A program made the position numbers and the translations under genes. From the NCBI GenBank assembly GCA_030019075.1, contig JASEHD010000005.1, positions 1 to 51,733 of the forward strand: a stretch of 51,733 nucleotides of DNA, given 5' to 3'. A model generated the notes under the pieces. The model did no database searches, had not been told where the DNA came from, and was given only the letters and a program-made list of their open reading frames with translations. The DNA comes from Bacteroidota bacterium (GTDB lineage: Bacteria; Bacteroidota; Ignavibacteria; UBA10030; SZUA-254). Below are positions 23,600 to 32,601 of this stretch, in pieces; positions within the stretch are counted from its first letter, which is position 1; every line of letters starts with the position of its first letter.

Positions 23600-23737
23600 G
23601 TTTTTTATTTAAAATTTCTTTATGATACTTCAGTAACATTCGGAACAGGCAATGTAAATTTTTTCACGTTTCCTTACATTGGAGGAATCAACTGAAAGTT
23701 CACTTACATTGTAGTATTGGTATCGTTCATTTTGAGC

Positions 23738-24898
23738 TTATTCAACAATTTTGAGGATTTCTTGAGCTATAAAATGTTGTGGGCGTTGTGTTCTGCCTGA
23801 TTCTTGTACAATTCCTTTTTTTGTAAGCTGTTTGAGTGCCTGCATTGCAGTCGGGTGTGTTACCTTGAACTTACTCTGAATTTTTGTGGCTGTTACTATC
23901 GGTTGAATAAAAAGATAATCAGCTATTCCCAACATTAACGGTGTACTTCGGGCGCTTTGTAGGGAATCACGCCATCGAAGTTGTAAGTCCTGCAACTGTT
24001 TTGCTCTGACCACAGCGTCTTTCGATTGTTCATTAACACCTTTTAGAAAAAACAACAACCAATCATGCCAGGAACCTTTTTTGCTGATCGATTGCAAATG
24101 ATTGTAATACTCATCTCGGTGGTTCTCAAAAAATGCGCTCAAATAAAGAAGCGGTAACGGTAATAATTTCCAATGAACGAGTAGAAGCGTTAGAAGCAAT
24201 CTGCCTATCCGCCCATTTCCATCGAGGAACGGATGAATCGCTTCAAATTGGTAGTGAATAAGAGCCAGACGAACCAATGGCGGATATTCATTAACTGAAT
24301 GCAGATAATTCTCGAAAGCATCAAGAGAATCTTTCATCTCATCGACGGGCGGAGGAACGAAATGAGCTTCATTGAGAGTGCATCCGGGAGGACCGATCCA
24401 ATTCTGACTTTTTCTGAATTCACCTGGTGTTGCATATTCACCACGAATATTTTTCATAAGATGCTCATGAAGTTCTCTTATAAACCTCAGACTAATGGGT
24501 AACGATTCAACTCGCTTAAGTCCGTACTCCATAGCTCTGACATAATTTAAGACTTCTCTTACATCATTTTTTAATTTAACATTCGTCTGAGTCTGTTCAC
24601 CTGCACCAAAGGCATAGATGTCGGATATATCAGCCTGAGTTCCTTCAATTTTAGATGACAAAACTGCTTCGCGATTCATGAAGGGGCGTATAAGAAGCGA
24701 AGGATTTGCCATCGTACGCCCAAGTCCTGCAAGTTCACCAAGTGCGCGATCCGCTTCGGAGAGTGTGCGAATAAGTTCTGTATCAAGATCAATTTGTGGT
24801 GGTAAAGTATTCGGTATAAAGGCATTATAGGATACATCACCTGAACCTACTTTAATCAGTTTTCCTGTGGTACTATGTTTAAAATCTTCCGGATTCAT
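23738..24898 (-). CDS. Fic family protein (AMPylase-like) with HTH tail
   Basis: The 386 aa protein has the full Fic motif HPFLDGNGRIGR (222-233), with catalytic His222, and an N-terminal inhibitory helix SSKIEG (81-86) of the (S/T)xxxE(G/N) type, so it is a class II self-inhibited Fic. Its N-terminal part matches Fic_N/DUF4172-like sequence. The C-terminus (about 330-386) has a winged-helix pattern FKVTHPTAMQALKQLTKKGIVQE, suggesting DNA binding. The start overlaps the res stop by four bases (ATGA), so it is translationally coupled and lies between res and mod of the type III locus. Target unknown. Confidence 0.9.
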   Translation of the reverse strand: MNPEDFKHSTTGKLIKVGSGDVSYNAFIPNTLPPQIDLDTELIRTLSEADRALGELAGLGRTMANPSLLIRPFMNREAVLSSKIEGTQADISDIYAFGAGEQTQTNVKLKNDVREVLNYVRAMEYGLKRVESLPISLRFIRELHEHLMKNIRGEYATPGEFRKSQNWIGPPGCTLNEAHFVPPPVDEMKDSLDAFENYLHSVNEYPPLVRLALIHYQFEAIHPFLDGNGRIGRLLLTLLLVHWKLLPLPLLYLSAFFENHRDEYYNHLQSISKKGSWHDWLLFFLKGVNEQSKDAVVRAKQLQDLQLRWRDSLQSARSTPLMLGIADYLFIQPIVTATKIQSKFKVTHPTAMQALKQLTKKGIVQESGRTQRPQHFIAQEILKIVE

Positions 24899-27531
24899 CC
24901 TCTCTCCTTTTCCTTGATAAATTCCAGGCTCTTGCTTAATTGATCATCGGCAATCACATCCGTTTTTGTATAAAGAATATGATACTTCAGACGATCTGGA
25001 TTTAACTTTTCGTACTTCGTAAGCGCAATCGCCTTCCTTCCCTCAATGGTGATCGGCTCCTGTCCGTTCTTCTCACGTTGAAGGTCTTGCTCTGTCGTGT
25101 TTTCCCAGCGTGCGTCTTTAATTTCCACTATCAAACATTTGCCGTTCTTATTTCTGATAATGAAATCGGGAGTGTAACGATGCCAGTTTCCATCTTCACC
25201 TTTGTACTCGACGTAGAAATCTGTTTTCCTTGGGTCGGTTAATGCACCTGTGAAATAGATGTCCTCGATTTCTTCGGGCATCAACCGTATCTGAGCGAGC
25301 ATCCGCTCAAAGAAATTCAACTCAGGATTCGAGTCAAAGTTATAAGGATCGTAATGGAAACCAAATCCATTAACACGGTCTTGCCAATCCTTCAAAGGCT
25401 GAATCAACTTCCCTCTATCAACAGGATAAGAGATTTCAGCCGTGTACACGTCGCTTCCATCGGCATCAAGCTCTTTCATGAATCCTCCAAGCTTTACCAG
25501 TGCTAACGCCTTCTCTATCGTCTCTTCTTTGACTTCATACGTTGAAGTCTGATTTTCAATTTGTTTTCTAAGATCGGCGATATGGAGAAGAGGTATTTCA
25601 TCTTCAGGATAGATGCGTTTCAACTCATCGTACACCCGCCAAAAGTCAATATAATAATTTTGTGAGATATCAATTGCAGCCGTATATACATCAACCATTG
25701 ATGGTGTTGTTTCAATGACGGTAGCTTCATCGACTTGCTGAAGAACGGAATAAGTTGACTGCTGCTCGGCTACGGTGTAACGCACTTCTGTAAATGTTTC
25801 TGTTTCTGAAAGTGTCGGTCGAACAAACTGGAATTGTATATTCCCAGCATCTTTTTTCACAACCGTTTTGATAATCTGGCGAACGACAAGTTTTGGAATA
25901 TTATGTTTGATAATCTTAATGTAGTCGTTTTTACTTTTGCTGTTAGTTCGATTAATGTCATCCAACGAAACACCATATGTTTCTCGCAATGCGTTGTCAA
26001 GAATCGAACGATTATCCATCGAGAGAAAGATGCTTGCCTTCTTTGAATTACCGGGAACTTGCCTCAAGCATCGGCATGCCGCCTGTAACACAAAGCTGCT
26101 GCTTGTAAGTCGGCGGGCAAGAGCACAAGAAAATAATGCTGGGACATCCCAACCTTCTACCCCTCGATCAACAAGCAACGCAATACGATGCTGTGAATCT
26201 TTTAACCGAAAACGGTCGAAGTTCGCTTTGTCTTCTTTCTTTGTGTGATGTTCAAGAATTAGAGTCGTAGATAGATTCAGCTCAAGAAGCTTTGCTTCGA
26301 TGAACGGACGCAGTTCTTCCACATCATCGGTTTGCGGAAAATACATCGCAAGTTTAGCTGGCGTTCCATCGGGAAGTGTAACGTTGCCATATTCTTTAAA
26401 GAAATCTTCTATAACTTTTGCAACGTAAGCTTTCACATTATCTTTAAAATCGAAGGCGTGAATGTTTCCTGAAATATCTTTCAGGATTCCCTGCTGAATC
26501 CCTTCTGATAGACCGTACCACACAACAACGTCACGCAGAAGCTGCTTCTTGTAGTAAGGAGTGCCGGTTGTGTTGACAACACAAATTAGATTTGGACTTT
26601 GATGATGGAGATAGTCAACAGTCTTTCTGACTTTCTTCAACTCCGTATCAAGCGTCTGACCGTAAGTATGGTGTGCTTCATCAGAAAACACAGCGAGATG
26701 AGGTAGTGAGGCAAGTTTTCTCAACCGTCTATTTGCAACTTCTGTTCTCGCCTCGTCTTCTTTTTGTGCTGAGACAAAGAATCCACCTATATCGGATTTT
26801 CGTATTGTCTCTTTTTGTATTCTTATTTTTTCGGTGTTCGTTACAACAACATTGAAAATACTTTTTTCAATGATCGGAATATCCGGATCACCATCTCTCG
26901 TAAATGTTATCTTGACCGATGCGGCAAATTGTTTGTAGAGTCGTTGTGGTAGAATTCTATCGTATGGCAGGGCAGCTAATTCACGTAACGACTCGATGAT
27001 TGTTTTGCCTGGAGCAAATACCAATGCGTTTTGGACAAATGGTCCTTGTGGATAATCAAACGCCATCCCAAATTCAGTTGCAATGATTGCACCAATCAAT
27101 GCAGTCTTTCCGGAACCCATCGTAAGAGCGAGGATGTAACTTGAATAATCTAAATTCAGAGTTTCTCGCAAAGCATGAAGTCGGAATTCACGTACAAAAT
27201 CGTCATCACTTTTTATTTTGTTCAAGAGAGCATTTAAATCGAAGTCAACTTTTTCGAAAGCAGTCGAAGGTATCCCAAGTGCTTTTAACAAATCAGATTT
27301 GTTTGGGAAAAGTATTTTGTAAAGGTCTAATATATGAGGTGTGTCTTCGATCAGTCGGAGATACCAATAAGTTTCGAGCGCACGAATTTGTGGTGGCCGA
27401 AGCTTGAAGCCACTGCCGTCAGGATTAGAAGCCCACTCAAGTATCTCAGCAATGGTTGAGTATTCAGAGTTGTAATTGGCTTTCCGCCAATCAGAAACTT
27501 TTAATGCTAACTCTTGGTATAGCTGTTTCAT
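24895..27531 (-). CDS. Type III-like restriction enzyme, Res helicase-nuclease subunit
   Basis: The 878 aa SF2 protein has Walker A in LTMGSGKTALIGA (about 136-148), the DEAH box in FSDEAHHTYGQ (about 283), and motif VI-like ALARRLTSSSFVLQAACRCLR further on. Near the C-terminus, TPDFIIRNKNGKCLIVEIKDA (about 783-803) is a PD-(D/E)xK nuclease motif. This is the Res layout: ATP-driven translocation plus cleavage. It is first in the operon res-fic-mod. Together with Mod it should restrict unmodified DNA. The 27532-27764 gap upstream holds only repeats and no clear promoter. Confidence 0.9.
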   Translation of the reverse strand: MKQLYQELALKVSDWRKANYNSEYSTIAEILEWASNPDGSGFKLRPPQIRALETYWYLRLIEDTPHILDLYKILFPNKSDLLKALGIPSTAFEKVDFDLNALLNKIKSDDDFVREFRLHALRETLNLDYSSYILALTMGSGKTALIGAIIATEFGMAFDYPQGPFVQNALVFAPGKTIIESLRELAALPYDRILPQRLYKQFAASVKITFTRDGDPDIPIIEKSIFNVVVTNTEKIRIQKETIRKSDIGGFFVSAQKEDEARTEVANRRLRKLASLPHLAVFSDEAHHTYGQTLDTELKKVRKTVDYLHHQSPNLICVVNTTGTPYYKKQLLRDVVVWYGLSEGIQQGILKDISGNIHAFDFKDNVKAYVAKVIEDFFKEYGNVTLPDGTPAKLAMYFPQTDDVEELRPFIEAKLLELNLSTTLILEHHTKKEDKANFDRFRLKDSQHRIALLVDRGVEGWDVPALFSCALARRLTSSSFVLQAACRCLRQVPGNSKKASIFLSMDNRSILDNALRETYGVSLDDINRTNSKSKNDYIKIIKHNIPKLVVRQIIKTVVKKDAGNIQFQFVRPTLSETETFTEVRYTVAEQQSTYSVLQQVDEATVIETTPSMVDVYTAAIDISQNYYIDFWRVYDELKRIYPEDEIPLLHIADLRKQIENQTSTYEVKEETIEKALALVKLGGFMKELDADGSDVYTAEISYPVDRGKLIQPLKDWQDRVNGFGFHYDPYNFDSNPELNFFERMLAQIRLMPEEIEDIYFTGALTDPRKTDFYVEYKGEDGNWHRYTPDFIIRNKNGKCLIVEIKDARWENTTEQDLQREKNGQEPITIEGRKAIALTKYEKLNPDRLKYHILYTKTDVIADDQLSKSLEFIKEKERG

Positions 27532-27627
27532 ATCATAATGAATTTAATGAACCTTAAATGAAATCATCGGTTTAAAATACCAAAACATGGTAAGAGATGC
27601 AAACATCTTTGGATCATTATTGTATAT

Positions 27628-27701
27628 GGCTGAAGCCAAATCAATTTTTATTACTTTAATCAGTTCACTTGGCAAAGCCATTCCTTCGGAAGAAGTGAAC
27701 T
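27628..27701. repeat. Intergenic inverted-repeat region upstream of res
   Basis: GGCTGAAGCC (27628-27637) is a small palindrome. AGTTCACTT (27662-27670) pairs with AAGTGAACT (27693-27701) around a 22-base loop. It looks like a decayed palindromic repeat rather than a terminator, because no U-run follows on either strand. Confidence 0.45.
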
Positions 27702-27758
27702 TCAATAAATGCTCGTCCTTTTTTACTTTTTACTTTTGATTTTTGCGCCAAAGGCACA

Positions 27759-27773
27759 TCCGCCTCAGGCGGA
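27759..27773. repeat. TCCGCCTCAGGCGGA palindrome supplying the asd stop codon
   Basis: A perfect 15-base palindrome covers the last codons (TCC GCC TGA on the minus strand) of the DUF1611-Asd gene. Related units occur at 28782-28797 and, degenerate, at 3376-3390 and 51538-51559. Confidence 0.8.
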
Positions 27774-29840
27774 GAATTGTTTTAGCCATTCCTCCGCTAT
27801 CTGAACCGCATTTGTCGCCGCGCCTTTGCGGAGATTATCGGAAACAATCCAGAGGTTCAATCCGTTTTTAATCGTTTCATCGCGGCGGATACGACCCACG
27901 AAGACATTATCTTTTTCATGCGACCAGATTGGCATAGGATAGATACTTTTTGCAACATCATCCTGCAATGTAATTCCCGGTGCCTTGCGTAACAAATCAA
28001 ATACTTCTTCAATCTTGAATTGTTTTCCAAATTTAACATTCACCGATTCGCTGTGTCCGCCTGTTACAGGCACACGAACACAAGTGGCAGTTACTTTAAT
28101 CGAATCATCTCCCATAATCTTCTTTGTCTCGTTGCCCATTTTAATTTCTTCCTTTGTATAACCTCCGTCAACAAAGATATCAATCTGTGGTAAAACATTA
28201 TAAGCAATTGGGTGAGGAAATTTCTTTTCCACGTTTGGTTTCCTTGCAAGTTCACCTTCAAGCTGATCAACGGCTTTCTTGCCGGCGCCTGTAACTCCTT
28301 GATACGTTGACACTACGACACGTTTCACCCGCCACTTTTCATGGAGCGGTTTTAACACAACCACCAGTTGAATTGCCGAACAGTTCGGATTAGCGATAAT
28401 TCCTTTATGCTTGAAGATATCTTTAGGATTAACCTCCGGTACAACAAGCGGAACATCCGGCTCCATCCGCCATGCACTGCTGTTATCGATGACAAGCGCT
28501 CCGGCTTTAACCGCATGAGGTGCAAAATCTTTGCTGATTGCCCCACCCGCGGAAAATAATGCTATATCTATTCCTTTAAAACTTTCCTTTGTCAGTTCGT
28601 CAACATCAACCGACCGACCGTTAAAAACGATTGTTGTCCCTGCCGACTTTGCTGAAGCAAGTAGCCGAAGTTTTTCTACAGGAAATTTTCTTTCTTCGAG
28701 TACTTGAATCATCTTGCTTCCAACAAGTCCGGTGGCGCCAACTACGGCTACATTAAATTTTTTCATTGTATCATTTATTAGCCCGCCTGAGGCGGCTGAA
28801 TTAAAATATTTTAGGATTGCGTCGGCAAGTAACCGAACATCCGAAGTGAGTACATCAGCGGTTGGTAATCCGGTTTGCCGCTTAAGTGAAATCTTCGCTT
28901 CCTGAATTTGTTCCTGCGTCATCTTTACTGTGTTCAAGGCAATACCAACAACTTTCGATTGCTTGAATGGTTTCAAAATCATTTCATGCAGTTCTATCAG
29001 ATGTTTAACATCCTCCAGAGAAAATCCATAGTCATCCACTTTGCGGATTGGATGATGAACGAGGATCATTGCATCGGGCATTACCCCGTGCATCAATCCA
29101 AGTGTTACACTTGAGTAACCCTGATGTGTTAGCGAACCTTGCCCTTCGATATGTATAAATTCATTTCCTGTTTGTACAGATTTCTCAACCTCCATTTCAA
29201 TCGAGCCAGCAATGAAATCGCCGGCGAGCGAATCTACACAAACACCTTTACCTGAAAGTAAAATGCCCGTTTGTCCGGTTGCAACAAAGTCCGATTTTAA
29301 TCCGCGCCTGATAAATTCTCGATGGAGTTCCAACGATGCGGTCATCTTACCAACATTACAGTCAGTTCCAACCGTCAGAATTGTTTTCGCTTTCCGATTT
29401 TTCCAATATCCTTCAGCAACAACTTCATATTCTTGTGGAACCTTCCGTAAATCAATTAACTGTATACTTTTTAACTTAGCCCGCTGGGCTAAGTCTTTAT
29501 CGTCAGAAAGAAAAGTGTGAAGTCCACTGATGATGTTTAATTTATTTTCAATTGCATCAATAATTATCGGACGCCATATATCTGACAATCTTCCACCCGT
29601 TGGTGCGATTCCAATAAGAAGTGTATCCGGATTCTTATCGAGTGCATCTATAAGATTCCGAAAAATTGGAATGGGGCCGCCAAATCCAAGAATTTCCTGA
29701 GCGGTTCTTCCTGCACATTGACTATCTATTACACCAACAACTTCATCAGGGATATAACGAATCACCTGATTGGCAGTCTTCGACGTTAATAGTCCGAACC
29801 TCCCTTCAGCAAGAATAGTCATTCGCCGTTTCGTTGCCAT
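27765..29840 (-). CDS. asd: DUF1611 protein fused to aspartate-semialdehyde dehydrogenase
   Basis: One 691-codon frame joins two normally separate proteins. Residues 1-346 are a DUF1611 (DgcN-like) protein with an N-terminal Rossmann-like half and a P-loop-like TVGTDCNVGKMTASLELHREF near 156. Residues 359-691, from MKKFNVAVVGATGLVGSKM, form a complete Asd: catalytic Cys in ANPNCSAIQ and His in VTGGHSESV. Asd reduces aspartyl-phosphate for lysine, diaminopimelate, threonine and methionine. The joint SAASGGLINDT is encoded by a GCCGCCTCAGGCGG palindrome (28782-28797). Asd could also be made separately from the ATG at 28766, though no ribosome site is evident. Residues 116-122 derive from another palindrome (29474-29494). 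Confidence 0.88.
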   Translation of the reverse strand: MATKRRMTILAEGRFGLLTSKTANQVIRYIPDEVVGVIDSQCAGRTAQEILGFGGPIPIFRNLIDALDKNPDTLLIGIAPTGGRLSDIWRPIIIDAIENKLNIISGLHTFLSDDKDLAQRAKLKSIQLIDLRKVPQEYEVVAEGYWKNRKAKTILTVGTDCNVGKMTASLELHREFIRRGLKSDFVATGQTGILLSGKGVCVDSLAGDFIAGSIEMEVEKSVQTGNEFIHIEGQGSLTHQGYSSVTLGLMHGVMPDAMILVHHPIRKVDDYGFSLEDVKHLIELHEMILKPFKQSKVVGIALNTVKMTQEQIQEAKISLKRQTGLPTADVLTSDVRLLADAILKYFNSAASGGLINDTMKKFNVAVVGATGLVGSKMIQVLEERKFPVEKLRLLASAKSAGTTIVFNGRSVDVDELTKESFKGIDIALFSAGGAISKDFAPHAVKAGALVIDNSSAWRMEPDVPLVVPEVNPKDIFKHKGIIANPNCSAIQLVVVLKPLHEKWRVKRVVVSTYQGVTGAGKKAVDQLEGELARKPNVEKKFPHPIAYNVLPQIDIFVDGGYTKEEIKMGNETKKIMGDDSIKVTATCVRVPVTGGHSESVNVKFGKQFKIEEVFDLLRKAPGITLQDDVAKSIYPMPIWSHEKDNVFVGRIRRDETIKNGLNLWIVSDNLRKGAATNAVQIAEEWLKQFSA
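28782..28797. repeat. GCCGCCTCAGGCGG palindrome at the DUF1611-Asd junction
   Basis: It is the same core as the palindrome at the asd stop codon, 1 kb away. Here it encodes part of SAASGGL, with no stop codon in the reading frame. Confidence 0.8.
29474..29494. repeat. Palindrome ACTTAGCCC/GGGCTAAGT inside DUF1611
   Basis: Nine-base perfect arms flank a GCT loop; 21 bases equals seven codons, in frame. It encodes the LAQRAKL part of a loop segment in the DUF1611 half. Confidence 0.65.
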
Positions 29841-29841
29841 T

Positions 29842-30510
29842 TCAACCTATAAATAAATTGATCAATATTCGAAAGGGGGTTGTAAGCGCTCCAATAATAC
29901 TGCTGAAAAGAAAATAGAACGGCTGCCACCGCAAAAGAAGGATTATAATAAAAATTCCAAAGAAACCGATGCTTTGATATTTCTCACTCAACTCATCCGG
30001 CAATAATGAAGCAACGACATGCGAGCCATCGAGTGGTGGAATTGGGATCATATTGAACACACCCAGCACAACGTTCAGAGTAATACCGCCAGCGAACATT
30101 TTGAGAAAGAACTCAACACCATCCTGAACAACTGAACCTGGCGATTGGATAAACTGAGCGATAATCGCAGTTAAGATGAAAAGTATTGTACAGATAAATG
30201 CCATGACAAAATTTGACGACGGACCAACGATTGAAACTAAGATATTATCACGCTTGTAATTTGAGAAGTTCATCGGATTCACAGGAACGGGTTTAGCCCA
30301 CGCAATAAAAACCTGTCCAGCAACAATTATCGAAAATAACGGGACAAGTATTGACCCGACAGGATCTATGTGGGGAATTGGGTTAAGCGTCAATCTCCCC
30401 ATCATCTTCGCAGTTGGATCGCCAAGCTTTAGTGCCATCCAGCCGTGAGCAAGTTCGTGTATTACGACCGAGAAAAGAAGAATAGGAAGAATGTATATAT
30501 GTTCAAACAT
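29842..30510 (-). CDS. Site-2 protease family (M50) membrane metalloprotease
   Basis: The 222 aa polytopic membrane protein has the zinc motif HELAH (His18, Glu19, His22) inside the first helix and a distal NMIPIPPLDGSH motif (about 155-166) that supplies the third ligand Asp. It is the short form without PDZ or CBS domains, similar to YwhC/Rip-type proteases. Members cleave substrates within the membrane, but the substrate here is unknown. Its stop is one base from the start of the DUF1611-Asd frame, so co-translation is likely. Upstream lies a GTGAGT-type repeat at 30514-30545. Confidence 0.88.
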   Translation of the reverse strand: MFEHIYILPILLFSVVIHELAHGWMALKLGDPTAKMMGRLTLNPIPHIDPVGSILVPLFSIIVAGQVFIAWAKPVPVNPMNFSNYKRDNILVSIVGPSSNFVMAFICTILFILTAIIAQFIQSPGSVVQDGVEFFLKMFAGGITLNVVLGVFNMIPIPPLDGSHVVASLLPDELSEKYQSIGFFGIFIIILLLRWQPFYFLFSSIIGALTTPFRILINLFIG

Positions 30511-30513
30511 GAA

Positions 30514-30545
30514 TTTGTGAGGTAGTGAGTTGTGAGTAGTTGATT
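30514..30545. repeat. GTGAGT-type intergenic repeat
   Basis: TGTGAGGTAGTGAGTTGTGA and following TAGTTGATTAGTTAATCGG belong to the same degenerate family seen around ahcY and the four-helix-bundle gene. Confidence 0.5.
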
Positions 30546-30555
30546 AGTTAATCGG

Positions 30556-31650
30556 TTAATAGTTATTTGTTGTTATTTTTTGGGTACAGTCGTAAAGATC
30601 GCAGCAGACACGACAAACACGCTTATATGACTGGAAATATTTTAACTCGATTTCAGGAGTATAATAACCATCCTTAACCGGCTCTACTTTAAGCAGGTCG
30701 GTGCTTAAATATTTTTTATTGTCGTCCGAAAAAACCGTTACTACAACCGCATTATCACCGAGATCATTTTGTACCATCAATGCACCGATGAAGTTAGCCC
30801 CGGATGAGATTCCAACAGCAAGCCCAAGTTGTGAGGCGAGTTTTTGCGCCATTAGAATAGAATCGCCATCGTGAACTTTTATTACTTTATCAAGTTTATC
30901 AAGTTTAACAATCTCGGGAATAAACTCATCTGATATACCCTGAATTCTATGATAGCCAACCTTATGTCCTGTCGATAGTGTTGGCGATTCAGCCGGCTCC
31001 AGAGGATGAATCCGTACTGTAGGATTCTGTGAGCGGAGAAATTTCCCAACACCCATAACAGTTCCACCTGTTCCCACGCCAGCGATAAAAGCATCAGGTA
31101 CGAGTGAGCTGAAACGAAGCTGCCACCAAATTTCCGGTCCGGTTGTTTGTTCATGCGCTTCCACATTCGCACTATTTGCAAATTGGCAAGGTAAAAAAAC
31201 ATTAGGATTTTCGTTCGCAAATTTTTCCGTCATCCGGATGCTTCCTACGAAACCCCCTTGCTCACGACTTACCGGAACAATTTTCGCACCGAAGCTTCGA
31301 ATTAGCTCGATTCTTTCCCGACTCATCCAATCAGGCATAAAAATCGTAACAGGATGCCCCAGAGCACGTCCAAGTGCAGAGAATGCGATGCCCGTATTCC
31401 CGCTCGTCGCTTCAACAATAGTATCCCCTTCCTTGATGCGTCCTTCTTCGTACGCGTTCTCTAAGATGTGCAATGCCATCATGTCTTTAATGCTGCCGGT
31501 CATGTTAAAATTTTCTGCCTTAGCATAAATTACTCTGTCTTTTCCCCTGAAGGTAAAATGGATACCAAGCAGAGGTGTGTTTCCGATTAGATGTTTAAGG
31601 TGATTGAACCGGATCATGTGGGTTGGGCTTGTTCCCTCAAATATTTTCAT
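30556..31650 (-). CDS. Cysteine-synthase-like PLP enzyme with a Cys-rich tail
   Basis: The 364 aa fold-type II PLP enzyme carries the Schiff-base Lys55 in [11 protein letters not shown], the substrate loop [15 protein letters not shown], and the phosphate-binding [12 protein letters not shown]. It most resembles CysK/CysM, forming cysteine from O-acetylserine or O-phosphoserine. The usual RGD/GGSIKDR details differ (TGSIKD). A C-terminal extension adds four cysteines at 346, 349, 350 and 355 ([10 protein letters not shown]), which could bind a metal or sulfur. It is upstream of the site-2 protease gene on the same strand. Confidence 0.87.
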   Translation of the reverse strand: MKIFEGTSPTHMIRFNHLKHLIGNTPLLGIHFTFRGKDRVIYAKAENFNMTGSIKDMMALHILENAYEEGRIKEGDTIVEATSGNTGIAFSALGRALGHPVTIFMPDWMSRERIELIRSFGAKIVPVSREQGGFVGSIRMTEKFANENPNVFLPCQFANSANVEAHEQTTGPEIWWQLRFSSLVPDAFIAGVGTGGTVMGVGKFLRSQNPTVRIHPLEPAESPTLSTGHKVGYHRIQGISDEFIPEIVKLDKLDKVIKVHDGDSILMAQKLASQLGLAVGISSGANFIGALMVQNDLGDNAVVVTVFSDDNKKYLSTDLLKVEPVKDGYYTPEIELKYFQSYKRVCRVCCDLYDCTQKITTNNY

Positions 31651-31692
31651 TTTTCTTTTTTTTAATTTTGCATTTTAAATTTTTAATTGAGT

Positions 31693-32601
31693 TCATCCTC
31701 TTGGATGAAACGTTTTATGAACTTCTTTTAAATACTCACGGTCGATGTGAGTATAAATTTGTGTTGTTGAAATATCTGAATGGCCTAACATTTCCTGAAC
31801 TGCACGTAGGTCTGCACCGCCTTCAAGCAAGTGGGTTGCAAACGAATGTCGGAACGTATGCGGATGTACTTCTTTCTTTATTCCTGATATTGTCGTATAT
31901 ATTTTCACGATATTCCACACTGCCATGCGGGACATCGGTTTGCCGCGAGCGTTTAAAAATAAAACGTCCTGCCCTCGTCCTTTAATAGCTAACCGACATC
32001 TGACTTCCTGAACATATTTATCAATCCAACTTAATGCCGATCTGCCTATCGGTATCAATCGCTCCTTAGATCCCTTTCCAAACACCCGAACAATTTCTTC
32101 CTCACGAAAAACGCTTGATTGTTTTAATGTAATAAGCTCTGTTACACGCATTCCTGTTGCGTACAATGTTTCCAATATTGCTTTATCACGAATACCCAAA
32201 TGCTCAATGGTATTAGGTTGATTGAGGATTATTTCAATCTCATCCTGATTTAAAACATCAGGTAATTCTCTTGGTAATTTCGGCGGTTCGAGATTTTCAG
32301 CGGGATTGTGTTTTAAAATCCCTTCACCGACCATGAATTTATGAAACATTTTTATTGATGATAAATTCCGTGTTATCGTTCGCGGTGAGAGATCAAATTC
32401 TCGGAGCATAGATAAATATTTTGCCACGTGCTTTTCTTGAACTTTCCCGATAGCAGAAATCCCTTGGATGTCGAGAGACTCGAGATAACGTTTAAGATCA
32501 AGTTTATACGAAGCAACCGTATTCGGAGAAGCATCCTTCTCAAGCTCAAGAAAATGAATATAGGAACGAAGATGTTCTTTCATCGGACTAATTTGAAACA
32601 T
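31693..32601 (-). CDS. XerC/XerD-type tyrosine recombinase
   Basis: The protein has a SAM-like N-terminal core-binding domain (about 1-95) and a catalytic domain with Arg in YATGMRVTELITL, Lys near GKGSKERLIPIG, HTFRHSFATHLLEGG (HxxR), LGHSDISTTQIYTH (His) and the final Tyr in IYTHIDREYL. The ATG at 32601 follows GGAAAG; a GTG at 32619 and an ATG at 32583 are alternatives. The 3-prime end of the PgpH-like gene is overlapped slightly. The length and motifs fit chromosome-dimer resolution recombinases. It is far from the repeat-bounded cargo, so it is not an obvious dedicated island integrase. Confidence 0.92.
   Translation of the reverse strand: MFQISPMKEHLRSYIHFLELEKDASPNTVASYKLDLKRYLESLDIQGISAIGKVQEKHVAKYLSMLREFDLSPRTITRNLSSIKMFHKFMVGEGILKHNPAENLEPPKLPRELPDVLNQDEIEIILNQPNTIEHLGIRDKAILETLYATGMRVTELITLKQSSVFREEEIVRVFGKGSKERLIPIGRSALSWIDKYVQEVRCRLAIKGRGQDVLFLNARGKPMSRMAVWNIVKIYTTISGIKKEVHPHTFRHSFATHLLEGGADLRAVQEMLGHSDISTTQIYTHIDREYLKEVHKTFHPRG

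Noticed and set aside
31693-32601. Xer recombinase as integrase of the repeat-bounded modules
   Set aside because: It lies in a housekeeping cluster over 8 kb from any module and has XerC/D-like length and motifs. Acting in trans is possible but nothing here shows it.
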